From positions 1 through 59,485 of the forward strand of contig NZ_JAUSLG010000105.1 in the NCBI RefSeq assembly GCF_030646615.1: 59,485 bases of DNA. The letters run 5' to 3'. This stretch comes from Phenylobacterium sp. (GTDB lineage: Bacteria > Pseudomonadota > Alphaproteobacteria > Caulobacterales > Caulobacteraceae). Position 1 is the first letter of the stretch, and every line of letters starts with the position of its first letter. The notes beneath the pieces were generated by a model, which was not told the DNA's origin, did not search any database, and saw only the letters and a list, made by a program, of their open reading frames with translations. The translations under genes were made by a program, and so were the position numbers. This document shows positions 1 through 8,753 of this stretch, one piece after another.

Positions 1-1406
1 GCGGAGCGGGGTCCGGCCAGGTTGGCGAGGCCGAGGCGAACCGCGCCCCGGGCCAGGCGGCGCGCGCGGCCAGCGCCCCAGGCGGCGGCCAGGCCCAGCA
101 GGCTGAGCGCCAGGAAGGCGCCCGCCGCCCCGCCGATCAGACCCGCCGCCGCCCAGCGGCTGGGGGCTGTGAGGATGGCGAGGCCCGCCAGGCCCAGGGC
201 CGCGGCGACGGCCAGGATCGTCTCCAGGCCCAGCGTCGGGCGGCCCGACATCTCCTGGCGAAACAGGGACGACGGCGGCGTGGTCCGGACCCGCGCCAGG
301 GGCCAGAGGGAGAAGGCCGCCGCGGCCAGCAGCCCGAAGGCGCCGGCGCGGATCAGGGGTTCCGGATAGACCGCGAACAGGGCCGGGATCGGCAGTTGGT
401 CGGCGGCGAGCGCGCCGATGACGAGCGGCGTCACCGCGCCGATCCCCAGGCCGATGGCCACGCCCAACAGGGCCAGCGCGCCGATCTGGATCAGATAGAT
501 GTCACGTACCAGCGCCCCTTCAGCGCCCAGGGCCTTGAGCGTGGCGATGGAGGCCTTTCGCCCCTCCAGATAGGCCGAGACCGCCCCGCCGACGCCGAGG
601 CCGCCGGCCACCAGGGAGGCCAGGCCAATGAAACCCAGAAAGTACTCCAGCTGGTCGATCAGCCGTCCGGCGCCGGCGGCGGCCTCGGACCGGTCGCGCG
701 CCTGGAACACGGCGTCGGGGAAGGCCTCGCGCACCTCCTCGATGGCCGCCTTGGGGTCGGCGGCGGCCGGCAGCAGCACCCGCACCGCCTCGCCAAACAG
801 GCCGCCGCCCAGCAGGCCGGTGGCCTCCACCGTGCCCACATCGGTCAGCACCCGGGGACCCAGCGCAAAGCCGCGGCCGATGCGGTCGGGCTCGGAGATC
901 AGCACCGCGCCGACCCGCAAGCGCGCCTGGCCCACCGTGAAGATGTCCCCCATTTCCAGGTCCAGGCGGTCGAGCAGGGCCTGCTCCACCACAGCCCCAG
1001 CCACGCCGTCCGTCGGCGTCAGGGCTGCGGCCAGGCTTTCGGCGCCCTCCAGCTCGACCGCGCCCACCAGGGGATAGCCGTCCGCCACCCCGCGCACGTC
1101 CACCAGCCGCCGCTGGCCCTCGGCCGTCTGCGCCATGGCGTTGGCGCGGACGGAATAGACGCTGGGACCGAGGCGCGCGAACGCGGCGCGCTCCTCGTCG
1201 GTGAAGCGCCGCTGGTCGACGCTGAACACCACGTCGCCGCCGAGGATTTCCCGCGACTGGCTGGCCAGGCCCTGGCGGAAGGCCTCGGCCGTGGAGCCCG
1301 CCGCGGCGATGGCCGCCACGCCCAGGGCCAGGCAGGCCAGAAAGATGCGGAAGCCCGCGACCCCGCTCCTCAGCTCCCGCCCGGCGAACCGCAGGGCGAG
1401 CCTCAT
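1..1406 (-). CDS. ABC exporter permease, FtsX/MacB type (partial, C-terminus off left edge)
   Basis: Reading the minus strand from the ATG at 1406 gives about 468 residues without a stop. There is one N-terminal membrane helix (about residues 15-37), then a large periplasmic MacB-like domain rich in VRG/VADGYPLVG-type strands, then an FtsX-like block of membrane helices from about residue 260. This is the layout of the YbbP family of lipoprotein/lipid-export permeases. The start codon overlaps the stop of the upstream ATPase gene as ATGA, so the two are translationally coupled and form one transporter. The substrate cannot be read from sequence. The 3' end lies beyond the window. Confidence 0.85.
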   Translation of the reverse strand, partial: MRLALRFAGRELRSGVAGFRIFLACLALGVAAIAAAGSTAEAFRQGLASQSREILGGDVVFSVDQRRFTDEERAAFARLGPSVYSVRANAMAQTAEGQRRLVDVRGVADGYPLVGAVELEGAESLAAALTPTDGVAGAVVEQALLDRLDLEMGDIFTVGQARLRVGAVLISEPDRIGRGFALGPRVLTDVGTVEATGLLGGGLFGEAVRVLLPAAADPKAAIEEVREAFPDAVFQARDRSEAAAGAGRLIDQLEYFLGFIGLASLVAGGLGVGGAVSAYLEGRKASIATLKALGAEGALVRDIYLIQIGALALLGVAIGLGIGAVTPLVIGALAADQLPIPALFAVYPEPLIRAGAFGLLAAAAFSLWPLARVRTTPPSSLFRQEMSGRPTLGLETILAVAAALGLAGLAILTAPSRWAAAGLIGGAAGAFLALSLLGLAAAWGAGRARRLARGAVRLGLANLAGPRS

Positions 1407-2110
1407 GCGTGAGCCTCAGGGGCTTCAGGCACGATCAGACCGTCGGCCATGCGCACGATGCGGTCGGCGCGGGCGGCCAGGGCCGCGTCATGGGTGACCA
1501 GGACCAGGGCCGCGCCGGCCTGCGCCAGCAGGTCGAACATCAGGTCGGCGACCATGGCGCCATTGGCGCCGTCCAGATTGCCGGTGGGTTCGTCGGCGAA
1601 CAGAAGCTCGGGCCGAACCGCCAGCGCTCGGGCCAAAGCCACCCGCTGCTGCTCACCGCCGGACAGCTGATGGGGATAGTGGGTCAGCCGCGCCGCCAGC
1701 CCCACCCGGTCAAGCCAGGCGTCGGCCTGCGCCATCGCGTCGCGCCGCCCGGCCAGCTCCAGGGGGGCGGCGACATTCTCCCGCGCCGTCATGTTGGGCA
1801 GCAGGTGGAAGCTCTGGAAGACCAGGCCCAACCGGCCCCGCCGCAGGCGGGCGCGGCCATCCTCGTCCAGGGCGCCCAGGTCCTGGCCAAACAGGCGCAC
1901 GGTCCCGCTGGTCGGCGTCTCCAGCCCGGCGGCCACCGAGATCAGCGACGACTTGCCCGAGCCCGACGGGCCGATGATGGCCACCGTCTCGCCAGGCGAA
2001 ACTGTCAGGTCCACCCCGCGCAGGATCTTCACCGGGCCCGCCGCAGAGGGCAGGCTGAGGGTCAGGGCCGAGAGGGCGAGCGGTGGCGGCGCAGGCAGGT
2101 TTTCGGCCAT
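1403..2110 (-). CDS. ABC transporter ATPase, LolD/YbbA type
   Basis: 235 residues, the usual length for this family. Walker A is GPSGSGKSS, the signature LSGGEQQR, Walker B LLFADEPT, and the switch histidine sits in LVTHD. The motif set and the FtsX-type permease partner directly downstream place it in the LolD/MacB/YbbA group, which drives lipoprotein, lipid or peptide transfer rather than solute uptake. I chose the ATG at 2110 because the conserved fold begins right after it; upstream in-frame sequence is low-complexity Gly/Ala/Pro and runs into the divergent esterase gene. Only 67 bases separate it from that gene, so the two promoters share this gap. Confidence 0.88.
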   Translation of the reverse strand: MAENLPAPPPLALSALTLSLPSAAGPVKILRGVDLTVSPGETVAIIGPSGSGKSSLISVAAGLETPTSGTVRLFGQDLGALDEDGRARLRRGRLGLVFQSFHLLPNMTARENVAAPLELAGRRDAMAQADAWLDRVGLAARLTHYPHQLSGGEQQRVALARALAVRPELLFADEPTGNLDGANGAMVADLMFDLLAQAGAALVLVTHDAALAARADRIVRMADGLIVPEAPEAHA

Positions 2111-2177
2111 GGGGCTCCCGATGGCGGGCTTAAGCGTTTCCTGCCCGCCCGGCCGACCTATATGGGGGACCACAGCC

Positions 2178-2879
2178 ATGATCGCACGCCGAACCTTGCT
2201 CTCCCGTCGAACCCTTCTGCTGGGCGCCCTGGCGCTTGGCGCCGCCGGCTGCGGCGGCGAGGCCGTTCCGCCCGCCCCGAAAGACGCGCCTGCCGCCGAG
2301 CCACCGCCTCCGCCGGGGGGCGGCGCGGACCTGCCGGTGGTCGCCATCCTGGGGGACTCCATCACCGCCGGCTATGGCCTGCCGTCCCGCGAGGCGCTGC
2401 CGGCCCAGCTGGAGGCGGCCCTGGCGGCGGCCGGAACGCCGGTGCGGGTGCGGGCCGCCGGCGTGTCGGGCGACACCACCGCCGGCGCCCTGGCCCGGCT
2501 GGACTTCAGCATCCAGGACGACACCGACCTGTGCGTGGTGGCCGTGGGCGGCAACGACATGCTGCAGGGGATCGAGCCCGCGCGGATGCGCGCCAATCTG
2601 GAGGCCATCATCACCGGGCTTCAGGCGCGCAACATCCCGATCCTGCTGGCCGGCATGCAGGCGCCCCCCAGCTATGGCGCCTACGCCACAGACTTCGCCG
2701 CGGTGTTCGAGAGCCTCGCCCGCGACCACGACGTCCCCCTCTATCCCTTCCTGCTGGACGGCGTCGCCCTCGACCCCGCCCTGAACCAGGGCGACGGCAT
2801 CCACCCCAATGCGGAAGGCGTAAGGATCATCGCCCAGCGCCTGGCCCCCGCGGTCGCAGGCGCGCTGGCGGGGGATTAG
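2178..2879 (+). CDS. SGNH-hydrolase arylesterase/lysophospholipase, lipoprotein
   Basis: 233 residues. The N-terminus has twin arginines, a hydrophobic core and a Cys at about residue 25 (GAAGC), so it is probably a lipoprotein, possibly Tat-exported. A proline-rich linker (about 30-48) follows. The SGNH blocks are clear: GDSITAGYG with Ser61, GGND, and a C-terminal DGIHPNAEG carrying the catalytic Asp and His. This matches the TesA/arylesterase family, which hydrolyses short acyl esters and lysophospholipids in the periplasm. It is divergent from the ABC exporter, an arrangement common for tesA-like genes and YbbAP-type transporters. The ATG at 2178 is chosen because the signal peptide starts there. 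Confidence 0.88.
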   Translation: MIARRTLLSRRTLLLGALALGAAGCGGEAVPPAPKDAPAAEPPPPPGGGADLPVVAILGDSITAGYGLPSREALPAQLEAALAAAGTPVRVRAAGVSGDTTAGALARLDFSIQDDTDLCVVAVGGNDMLQGIEPARMRANLEAIITGLQARNIPILLAGMQAPPSYGAYATDFAAVFESLARDHDVPLYPFLLDGVALDPALNQGDGIHPNAEGVRIIAQRLAPAVAGALAGD

Positions 2880-2916
2880 GAGGAGAAAAGTTCTCTTCTT
2901 GTTCTTTTATTCCTCC
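2879..2916. terminator. Imperfect inverted repeat after the esterase gene
   Basis: The left arm GGAGGAGAAAAG (2879-2890) pairs with CTTTTATTCCTCC (2904-2916) with one bulge, around a 13-base T-rich loop. It begins at the esterase stop codon in an unusually AT-rich stretch and could terminate transcription, although no clean T-run follows. Confidence 0.35.
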
Positions 2917-2995
2917 CGTCGCCGTGCCAAGCTTTTCAAGCTCTGCCGGGCGGGCGGACCGTATGGCGATCAACAGAAGGCGAGGAGGACGCACG

Positions 2996-3412
2996 GTGAA
3001 GATCAGGCCGTTTGCAGAGTTCGAAACCGAACTGCCCTATGACGGCGTCGAAGGCGACGAGTCGGTTGATTTCGAAGAGATTGTGCCTGCCGGCAAGAAC
3101 ATTGCCGAAGCCTGGGCGATAATCCTGAGGCCGCTCGGATATGAGGCCTCAGAGCCTATTCAGGACGACCATGGTTGGTGGCTCAACGTCAGGGACGGCC
3201 GATACAAGTATGAGCTTTTTATCGCCCGTGTGTTTGACAGTGAATGCCATCTTCACGCCAAGGAAGCGTTCGGACTTTTTAGAAGTAAGAATTTCCCATC
3301 GTTTTTGACCCAGCTGAACTCGGCGTTGAACGCCGATCCTCGCTTCATGAATATAGGTTGGGCCGGCTCCCTCAATGACAGGACCACGACACCTACGCCC
3401 GTTGTAGAATGA
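2996..3412 (+). CDS. Hypothetical protein, unrecognised
   Basis: 138 residues from GTG 2996, chosen because a strong ribosome site (GAGGAGG, 2982-2988) lies seven bases ahead; an in-frame ATG at 2963 would add 11 residues. The protein is soluble and acidic near the N-terminus (DGVEGDESVDFEE), with a WWLNVRDGRYKYELF strand-like block in the middle and no signal peptide or membrane segment. Its base composition is clearly lower in GC than its neighbours, and the AT-rich inverted repeat sits just upstream, which suggests acquisition from elsewhere. The size and strand pattern are like many small orphan or immunity-type proteins, but I see no motif that proves a function. Confidence 0.6.
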   Translation: MKIRPFAEFETELPYDGVEGDESVDFEEIVPAGKNIAEAWAIILRPLGYEASEPIQDDHGWWLNVRDGRYKYELFIARVFDSECHLHAKEAFGLFRSKNFPSFLTQLNSALNADPRFMNIGWAGSLNDRTTTPTPVVE

Positions 3413-3470
3413 GCGAATGGGCCCGCCGGCCCCGCTTGCCAAGGCGCAGATCGGCCGCCCTACTGTCTCC

Positions 3471-4313
3471 ATGAGCGAAGACAGCATCCGAGACCGTTCC
3501 CGCCGCACCCTTGAGCGCGCCCAGGCCCGTTATGAGGTCGATCCCTCCCTGCCCGCCACCGTCTGGTATGGGCGGGTGCTGGGGTTCCGATATCGGATCG
3601 AAGAGGCCATCGCGGTGTTCAGCGAAGGCCTGGAGCGGTTTCCGGATTCCTTCGAACTGTTGCGCCAGCGGGGCCATCGCTATCTGTCGACCCGGCGGTT
3701 CGCCGAGGGCAAGGCCGACCTCGCCCGGGCCGCGGCGCTGATCGAGGGCATGGCCGAGTGGATCGAGCCTGATGGCCAAGACAACGAGTTGCCGGTGCCG
3801 CCCACCAGCATCCAGTTCAACACCTGGTACCACCTGGCGCTCGCCCACTATCTGCTGCGCGAGTGGGATGAGGCCGAGGCCGCCTATCGCCAGTGCCTCA
3901 AATGGGTGCGCGAGGACGACTATGACGGGCTGACCGCCTGCAACGACTGGCTCTACATGACCTTGCGCCGCAAGGGCGACGAGACCGCCGCCGAAGCGGT
4001 GCTGGCCACCGTTCCCGAGGGCCTGGCCGATGAGGCCTTTGTCGAGGGGCCATCCTATTACCGCCGCCTGCGGATGTATCGCGGCGAACTGGCGCCCGAG
4101 GACCTGCTGAGCCCCGACAAGGGATCGCAGGTGATCCATGACCTGGAAACCATCTACGCCACCCAGGGCTATGGGGTCGGCAACTGGTATCTCTACAATG
4201 GTGAGACCGACCGCGCCCGGGCGGTGTTCGACCAGATCCTGCAGGGCCGCAGCCGCTTCGCCTTCGGCTACATCGCCGCCGAGCTCGACCTGCGCGAGAT
4301 GGCGGAGGCGTGA
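3471..4313 (+). CDS. Tetratricopeptide-repeat protein
   Basis: 280 residues from the ATG at 3471 ([10 protein letters not shown]). Helical pairs of TPR type are visible: [19 protein letters not shown], a second around [14 protein letters not shown], a third around [18 protein letters not shown], and a last near [16 protein letters not shown]. There is no signal peptide, so it is probably a cytoplasmic scaffold. A longer start at 3417 would add 18 residues that do not look like the fold. No neighbouring gene gives a functional clue; it ends just before tRNA-Ser on the opposite strand. Confidence 0.75.
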   Translation: MSEDSIRDRSRRTLERAQARYEVDPSLPATVWYGRVLGFRYRIEEAIAVFSEGLERFPDSFELLRQRGHRYLSTRRFAEGKADLARAAALIEGMAEWIEPDGQDNELPVPPTSIQFNTWYHLALAHYLLREWDEAEAAYRQCLKWVREDDYDGLTACNDWLYMTLRRKGDETAAEAVLATVPEGLADEAFVEGPSYYRRLRMYRGELAPEDLLSPDKGSQVIHDLETIYATQGYGVGNWYLYNGETDRARAVFDQILQGRSRFAFGYIAAELDLREMAEA

Positions 4314-4365
4314 CGAAATGGAGCTGGCTGGAGTTCGCCCCCGCCTGCGACCTGGCGCGAGACGG

Positions 4366-4455
4366 TGGCGGTGAGAGAGGGATTCGAACCCTCGATAGAG
4401 TTTCCCCTATACACGCGTTCCAGGCGTGCGCCTTCAACCACTCGGCCACCTCACC
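4366..4455 (-). tRNA. tRNA-Ser, anticodon GGA
   Basis: On the minus strand a 90-base tRNA with encoded CCA can be folded by eye. The acceptor stem is GGTGAGG with TCTCACC, discriminator G, then CCA. The anticodon loop CTGGAAC gives GGA, reading UCC/UCU serine codons. There is a long variable arm (TATAGGGGAAACTCTA) as in class II tRNAs, and a T-arm with GGTTCGAATCC. Confidence 0.96.
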
Positions 4456-4592
4456 ACACCGGTCGGGGGCGGGCCCCCGGCGGAAGGGCGTCTATATAGC
4501 GAGGTGGGCGGCCGGGGCAAGCGGCCCTGTTCGGATGGCCTGCGGCGTCCTATCTGTAGGGCAAGAGCCATCCCTATCTGTCCGAGGTCGCC

Positions 4593-5243
4593 ATGTTGTT
4601 CCGCAAGCCTGCCGAGATGCCGACGGCGCAGACCGCCCTGCCCGGCCGCAGCCAGCCGATCCCCACCGCCAAGACCCATTTCGTCAACGGTCAGCCCCTG
4701 CAGGGCCCCTATCCGGAAGGCTCGGAGACCGCGGTCTTCGCCATGGGCTGCTTCTGGGGGGTCGAGCGGCTGTTCTGGCAGATCCCCGGCGTGCATGTGA
4801 CGGCGGCCGGCTATGTGAACGGCTTCACCCCCAACCCCACCTATGAAGAGGTGTGCAGCGGCCGCACCGGCCACACCGAGGCGGTGCTGGTGGTCTATGA
4901 TCCCCGCGTGATGACCTATGAGCAACTGCTGAAGGTGTTCTGGGAAGGCCACGATCCGACCCAGGGCATGCGCCAGGGGGGCGATGTGGGCACCCAGTAC
5001 CGCTCGGGCGTCTATGTGGCCAACGAGGCTCAAGGTTCGGCCGCGGCCGCCACCAGGGGCGTCTACCAGCAGGCCCTGTCGGCCAAGGGCCTGGGGGCGA
5101 TCACCAGCGAGATCGTCGAGGCCGGCCCCTTCTATTTCGCCGAGGACTATCACCAGCAGTATCTGGCCAAGAATCCCGGCGGCTATTGCGGCATCGGCGG
5201 CACCGGCGTGACCTGCCCGATCGGGACCGGCGTCGAGGCGTGA
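4593..5243 (+). CDS. msrA: Peptide-methionine (S)-S-oxide reductase
   Basis: 216 residues. The MsrA active site GCFWG is at residues 52-56 with the nucleophile Cys53, preceded by about 45 residues and followed by the usual [22 protein letters not shown] and GTQYRSGVY blocks; the C-terminal YCG and TCP cysteines could resolve the sulfenic acid. The enzyme reduces oxidised methionine residues with thioredoxin. The start ATG at 4593 is just after the divergent tRNA-Ser. The next gene begins at a GTG that overlaps this stop, so a small stress-repair operon is likely. Confidence 0.95.
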   Translation: MLFRKPAEMPTAQTALPGRSQPIPTAKTHFVNGQPLQGPYPEGSETAVFAMGCFWGVERLFWQIPGVHVTAAGYVNGFTPNPTYEEVCSGRTGHTEAVLVVYDPRVMTYEQLLKVFWEGHDPTQGMRQGGDVGTQYRSGVYVANEAQGSAAAATRGVYQQALSAKGLGAITSEIVEAGPFYFAEDYHQQYLAKNPGGYCGIGGTGVTCPIGTGVEA

Positions 5244-5581
5244 GCCCGCAGGCGCTGGACACCGCCGCCCTGGCCCTGCCGGCGGCCACGCTCAGCGTCC
5301 AGTGGGGCGCTGAGCGTGTGTTCAAGGTGGGCGGGCGGATGTTCGCCGTCGCCAGCCCGGATGGCGGGCTGTCGTTCAAGGCCACCGACATTGCCTATGA
5401 GGCCCTGGTGGAGAGCGGCGTGGCGCGGCCGGCGCCCTACCTCGCCCGGGCGCGATGGGTGCGCTTTGATGACCTGGCCGCGCTTGACGCCGATGAGGTG
5501 GCGGCATGGCTGGCCACCGCCCACCGCTTGGTGAGCGCCAAGCTGACCCGCGCGCAACGGCAGGCCCTGGGCCTGGCCTGA
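5240..5581 (+). CDS. MmcQ/YjbR-family protein
   Basis: 113 residues starting at GTG 5240, which overlaps the msrA stop as GTGA and implies coupled translation. The pattern ([23 protein letters not shown], a Pro-Tyr-Leu-Ala-Arg-Ala-Arg-Trp-Val strand, and a final helix [14 protein letters not shown]) is that of the MmcQ/YjbR (CyaY-like) fold, whose members are small proteins of poorly known role. A longer upstream start would run back through msrA and is not credible. Confidence 0.8.
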   Translation: MSPQALDTAALALPAATLSVQWGAERVFKVGGRMFAVASPDGGLSFKATDIAYEALVESGVARPAPYLARARWVRFDDLAALDADEVAAWLATAHRLVSAKLTRAQRQALGLA

Positions 5582-5672
5582 GCTCGAGCTTAGGGTCCAC
5601 GCCCCTCCACCGGCTTGACGCCCACCGGACTGTCGGTGATCGTCACCTGCAACCTTTGGACGTAGATTCGCC

Positions 5673-6131
5673 GTGCCTGAGCCCAAGGAGCCCGCGCCCT
5701 GGACGCCGCCCTGGCCGTCGTGGCTCAACCTATCGTGGTTGTCGGGCATTGCGCCCTGGGTGCGGTTGCTGACCCGGCTGGTGGTGGGCGCCTTCCTGCT
5801 GGCGAGCGTCTGGGGTGCGGCCACGACGCCTTCGGTCATGGCCGCGCTGATCGAGAAGGTGGCGCTGCAAGGCGCCCCCGCGGCGGGCTTCGCCGTCCGG
5901 ATCGCCGTCTACGTCCAGATCGCCTGTGGTCTGGCCTTCATCACGGGCCTGCTGACCCGCTGGGCCGGACTGGTCTGCGCCATCCTCTTCACCGTGACGG
6001 CGGCGTTCGTCTATCGAAGCGGCGGGCTGACGGCGGCCATGCCAGCCGTCCTCCTGGCCTTGATCGGCCTGGACATGCTGGCCCGGGGTCCCGGTCCGTT
6101 CAACCTGCGCGCCCTGCTGGTCGGCCGCTGA
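5673..6131 (+). CDS. DoxX-like integral membrane protein
   Basis: 152 residues from GTG 5673. After a proline/tryptophan-rich N-terminus there are four hydrophobic segments (about residues 30-50, 68-90, 95-115 and 120-138), the size and spacing of the DoxX family. DoxX-type proteins are small inner-membrane proteins linked to redox or thiol stress in some bacteria. The gene ends six bases before the stop of the convergent DUF599 gene. The function is not set by sequence. Confidence 0.65.
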   Translation: MPEPKEPAPWTPPWPSWLNLSWLSGIAPWVRLLTRLVVGAFLLASVWGAATTPSVMAALIEKVALQGAPAAGFAVRIAVYVQIACGLAFITGLLTRWAGLVCAILFTVTAAFVYRSGGLTAAMPAVLLALIGLDMLARGPGPFNLRALLVGR

Positions 6132-6137
6132 AGGCTC

Positions 6138-6896
6138 TCAGGCCCGCGGCGTCTCGTCGACATCCTTGGCGCGGCTGGGGTTTGCGACGGCCGGCGGCGC
6201 GCCTTCCAGGACGGTGCGGATGTCGGCGATGGCGTGGGCCGCGGCGGAATTCCGCTGGCGCCAGATCAGCAGCGCCACGGCGCTCAGGGTCGCGACGATG
6301 AAGGCCGTGGCGCCGAAGATCCAGCTGGCCGCCGCCAGGGCGAAATAGTAGCCCCGCACCCCGGCGTTGAAGGCCGAGAGCGCCGGGTTCAGCAGCCGCC
6401 CCGCCGCGGAGCCATAGACGCCGGCCAAACCCACCGCCTCGTCCGGCGCCGCGCCCACCACGGCGATGGTGTAGTTGAGCTGGCGGATGGCCCAGATGAA
6501 ATCCAGCAGGCCGCGCGCCAGGGTGATCAAGACCAGGGCCACCTGCACCTCGAACAGCAGCCGGGTGGAGGTCTCGATGACCAACAGGCTGGAGGCGCTG
6601 CGGAAGGCCGACTCGCCCCCGAACAGCACCCCGGACGCGCCGGCGATCAGGATCAGATTGGACGAGGCGAAGAAGGAGGCGGAGTTGATCGTATGGCCCA
6701 GGAGCTGGCTGTCCATCAGCCGGCTCTCCCGCCGGGCCATATTCCCCATCCAGGCGCTACGGATCACGGCCATGTCGAGATTGATCATGTGGCGACGCCC
6801 CAACGCCGCCTTGACCAGCGGCTCATAGGCCAGCCAGGCGATGGCGAAGATGGCGAGCGCCACGGTGTCCAGGGTGGAGAGTTGCAGGCCAAACAT
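6138..6896 (-). CDS. DUF599 membrane protein
   Basis: 252 residues. It has an N-terminal membrane helix, a conserved block with WMGNMARRESRLMDSQLLGHTINSASFFASSN-type residues at about 48-80, and three further membrane helices (about 80-95, 112-135, 185-210). These are features of the DUF599 family, whose biochemical role is unknown. It lies 12 bases after the MFS transporter gene on the same strand and may share its transcript. The last 30 residues are polar and charged. Confidence 0.85.
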   Translation of the reverse strand: MFGLQLSTLDTVALAIFAIAWLAYEPLVKAALGRRHMINLDMAVIRSAWMGNMARRESRLMDSQLLGHTINSASFFASSNLILIAGASGVLFGGESAFRSASSLLVIETSTRLLFEVQVALVLITLARGLLDFIWAIRQLNYTIAVVGAAPDEAVGLAGVYGSAAGRLLNPALSAFNAGVRGYYFALAAASWIFGATAFIVATLSAVALLIWRQRNSAAAHAIADIRTVLEGAPPAVANPSRAKDVDETPRA

Positions 6897-6908
6897 CGGC
6901 GCGGTTTC

Positions 6909-8243
6909 CTAGTCCTCCAGGATGCGACTGTGGCGGCGGCTGTCGCGCAGCAGCAGCGAGGTGATCAGCGCCACCCCCATGATGGCCGACACATAGATGT
7001 AGAAGGCGCTCTCCACCCCCTGCCCCTTGAAGCCCAGGGCGACGGCTTCGGCGGTGCCGCCGAACACGGCGTTGGCCATGGCGTAGGGCAGCGCCACCCC
7101 GAGCGCCCGGACGTGGGCGGGGAACAGCTCGGCCTTGGTCACCGCGCTGACCGAGGTATAGCCGGCGATGATCACGATCAGCACCACCATCAGGCCGAAG
7201 GCGATCAGCGGCTCGGTGACCCCGGCCATGGTGGTCATGATCGGATAGGTCAGCAGCATCCCAGCCCCGAAGGTGAAGGCCAGGTTGGTCCGCCGCCCCC
7301 ACTTGTCCGACAGCCAGCCGAACAGGGGCAGGATGAACAGATAGACCACCAGGGCGGCGGCCGTGATGTTGGTCGCCGTCTCCTTGGTGAACCCCGAGGT
7401 GTTGACCAGGAACTTCTGCATGTAGGTCGTATAGGCATAGAAGGCGAGCGACCCGCCGGCGGTCAGCAGGAAGATGGCGGCGGTCTCCCACGGATGGTGG
7501 GTGAACAGCATCATGGTCCGCGCCCGCTCTGCGCCGGACGCCTGAGCGTTCTGGAACGACGCGCTCTCCTCCAGGCCCCGGCGGATCCAGAACACCACCA
7601 CCGCCAGCAGGGCGCCGATGACGAAGGGAATGCGCCAACCCCAGGACTCAAGATCCTCGGTCGGCATGACCCGTTGCAGCAGGATCAGGACGCCCAGCGC
7701 CAGGAGCTGGCCCGAGATCAGCGTCACGAACTGGAAGCTGGACCAGAAGCCGCGGCGCTCCTTGCCGGCCATCTCCGAGAGATAGGTGGCGCTGGCGCCA
7801 TATTCGCCGCCCACGGACAGTCCCTGGAGCAGGCGCGCGAGCAGCAGGACAGCCGGCGCGGCCACGCCGATCACCTCGTAGTCGGGGATCACGGCGATCA
7901 CCAGCGAGCCCGCGCACATCATGGCGACGGCCAGGCTCAGCGCGGCCTTGCGTCCGGCCCGGTCGGCATAGAGTCCCATGATCCAAGCGCCGACCGGACG
8001 GGCCAGGAAGCCGATGGCGAACACGGCTGCCGCCTGCAGCAACTGCGAAGTCGGGTCGCCGGTAGGGAAGAAGTGCGGCGCGAAATAGAGGGCGAAGGAC
8101 GAATAGGCGAACCAGTCGTACCACTCAACAAGGTTCCCCGCCGAGCCGCCGGCGATGGCCTTGAAGCGCTGGATGGGGGTCAGGCCAGGGACGAGAAGTC
8201 CCGGCGGCGCCTGAGAGTCTGCGCCTGTTTCAGTCGCCGTCAT
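6909..8243 (-). CDS. MFS transporter, metabolite:H+ symporter (MHS) family
   Basis: 444 residues with about 12 predicted membrane helices. The MHS signature is visible: LVEWYDWFAYSSFALYFAPHFFP near the N-terminus, a PVGAWIMGLYADRAGRK loop 2-3 motif, and SVGGEYGASATYLSEMAGKERRGFWSS. Family members (KgtP, ProP, ShiA) take up dicarboxylates, osmoprotectants or aromatic acids with protons; the substrate cannot be told here. Upstream are two REP-like palindromes, and DUF599 follows on the same strand. Confidence 0.88.
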   Translation of the reverse strand: MTATETGADSQAPPGLLVPGLTPIQRFKAIAGGSAGNLVEWYDWFAYSSFALYFAPHFFPTGDPTSQLLQAAAVFAIGFLARPVGAWIMGLYADRAGRKAALSLAVAMMCAGSLVIAVIPDYEVIGVAAPAVLLLARLLQGLSVGGEYGASATYLSEMAGKERRGFWSSFQFVTLISGQLLALGVLILLQRVMPTEDLESWGWRIPFVIGALLAVVVFWIRRGLEESASFQNAQASGAERARTMMLFTHHPWETAAIFLLTAGGSLAFYAYTTYMQKFLVNTSGFTKETATNITAAALVVYLFILPLFGWLSDKWGRRTNLAFTFGAGMLLTYPIMTTMAGVTEPLIAFGLMVVLIVIIAGYTSVSAVTKAELFPAHVRALGVALPYAMANAVFGGTAEAVALGFKGQGVESAFYIYVSAIMGVALITSLLLRDSRRHSRILED

Positions 8244-8285
8244 GCCCGCCGCCCCCCGGTGCGTCTTATCGTTCTGGCGATGCTA

Positions 8286-8334
8286 GAGCGCGTTCCGTAA
8301 AAGTGGAATCCGGTTTTCCGGATGAAACGCGCTC
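8286..8334. repeat. REP-like palindrome 1 (GAGCGCGTT type)
   Basis: The outer arms GAGCGCGTT (8286-8294) and AACGCGCTC (8326-8334) enclose an inner hairpin ATCCGG-TTTT-CCGGAT (8308-8323). The sequence has the look of dispersed intergenic palindromes common in alphaproteobacteria with a central AAAGTGGAATCCGG segment. It sits just upstream of the MFS gene. Confidence 0.75.
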
Positions 8335-8347
8335 CAACTCTGAAGTC

Positions 8348-8400
8348 TAGAGCATGATCAACGATCAGGCGGGTCCGTCTGATCGTTGAATCATGCTCTA
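8348..8400. repeat. REP-like palindrome 2 (TAGAGCATGAT type)
   Basis: The left arm TAGAGCATGATCAACGATCAG (8348-8368) pairs with CTGATCGTTGAATCATGCTCTA (8379-8400), one bulged base, with a 10-base loop. Its ends match the GAGCATGAT core of alphaproteobacterial REP-like elements. It is a separate hairpin 13 bases from palindrome 1. Confidence 0.78.
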
Positions 8401-8466
8401 GGGACGTCCGCCCGCCAGCGGAAGCCCTCAATCGAGCCACCGCCGGCGGGATAGGGCCGGGAGAGG

Positions 8467-8625
8467 CTAGATCCGACCCATCAGCACCAGGATCAGCACG
8501 ATCACCAGGATGAGGCCCAGGCCGCCTGACGGGAAATAGCCCCAGCTCCGGCTGTGGCCCCAGGTCGGCAGGGCGCCGATCAGCGCCAGGACCAGAATGA
8601 TCAGAAGGATTGTGCCAAGCGACAT
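8467..8625 (-). CDS. DUF3309 small membrane protein
   Basis: 52 residues, start at 8625, stop TAG at 8467-8469. Two hydrophobic segments flank the conserved centre ALPTWGHSRSWGYFPSGGLG, the hallmark of DUF3309. GGGAGAA lies seven bases before the ATG as a ribosome site. Family members are tiny inner-membrane proteins common in alpha- and betaproteobacteria, with no known activity. In the same area are other small stress-type genes (entericidin, YegP). Confidence 0.88.
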   Translation of the reverse strand: MSLGTILLIILVLALIGALPTWGHSRSWGYFPSGGLGLILVIVLILVLMGRI

Positions 8626-8753
8626 CGGATGTTCTCCCAAGGCGCGAACCCCGTGGTCCGCGCAGCCTTGACCAGAGAACGAGCGCTAAAGGCGCAGGTT
8701 CCAGGCGCATCGGCGCAGAGGCGCCCACGGCGAGCGCGGGGCGGGCCGGCGCC

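Noticed and set aside
396..1412. Long plus-strand open frame over the FtsX permease region
   Set aside because: Low-complexity His/Gln/Ala/Gly protein typical of the reverse frame in GC-rich DNA; the minus strand has a clear permease.
3898..4449. Minus-strand open frame starting in the tRNA-Ser gene
   Set aside because: It reads through the tRNA and the TPR gene in reverse; protein is Arg/Ser-rich noise.
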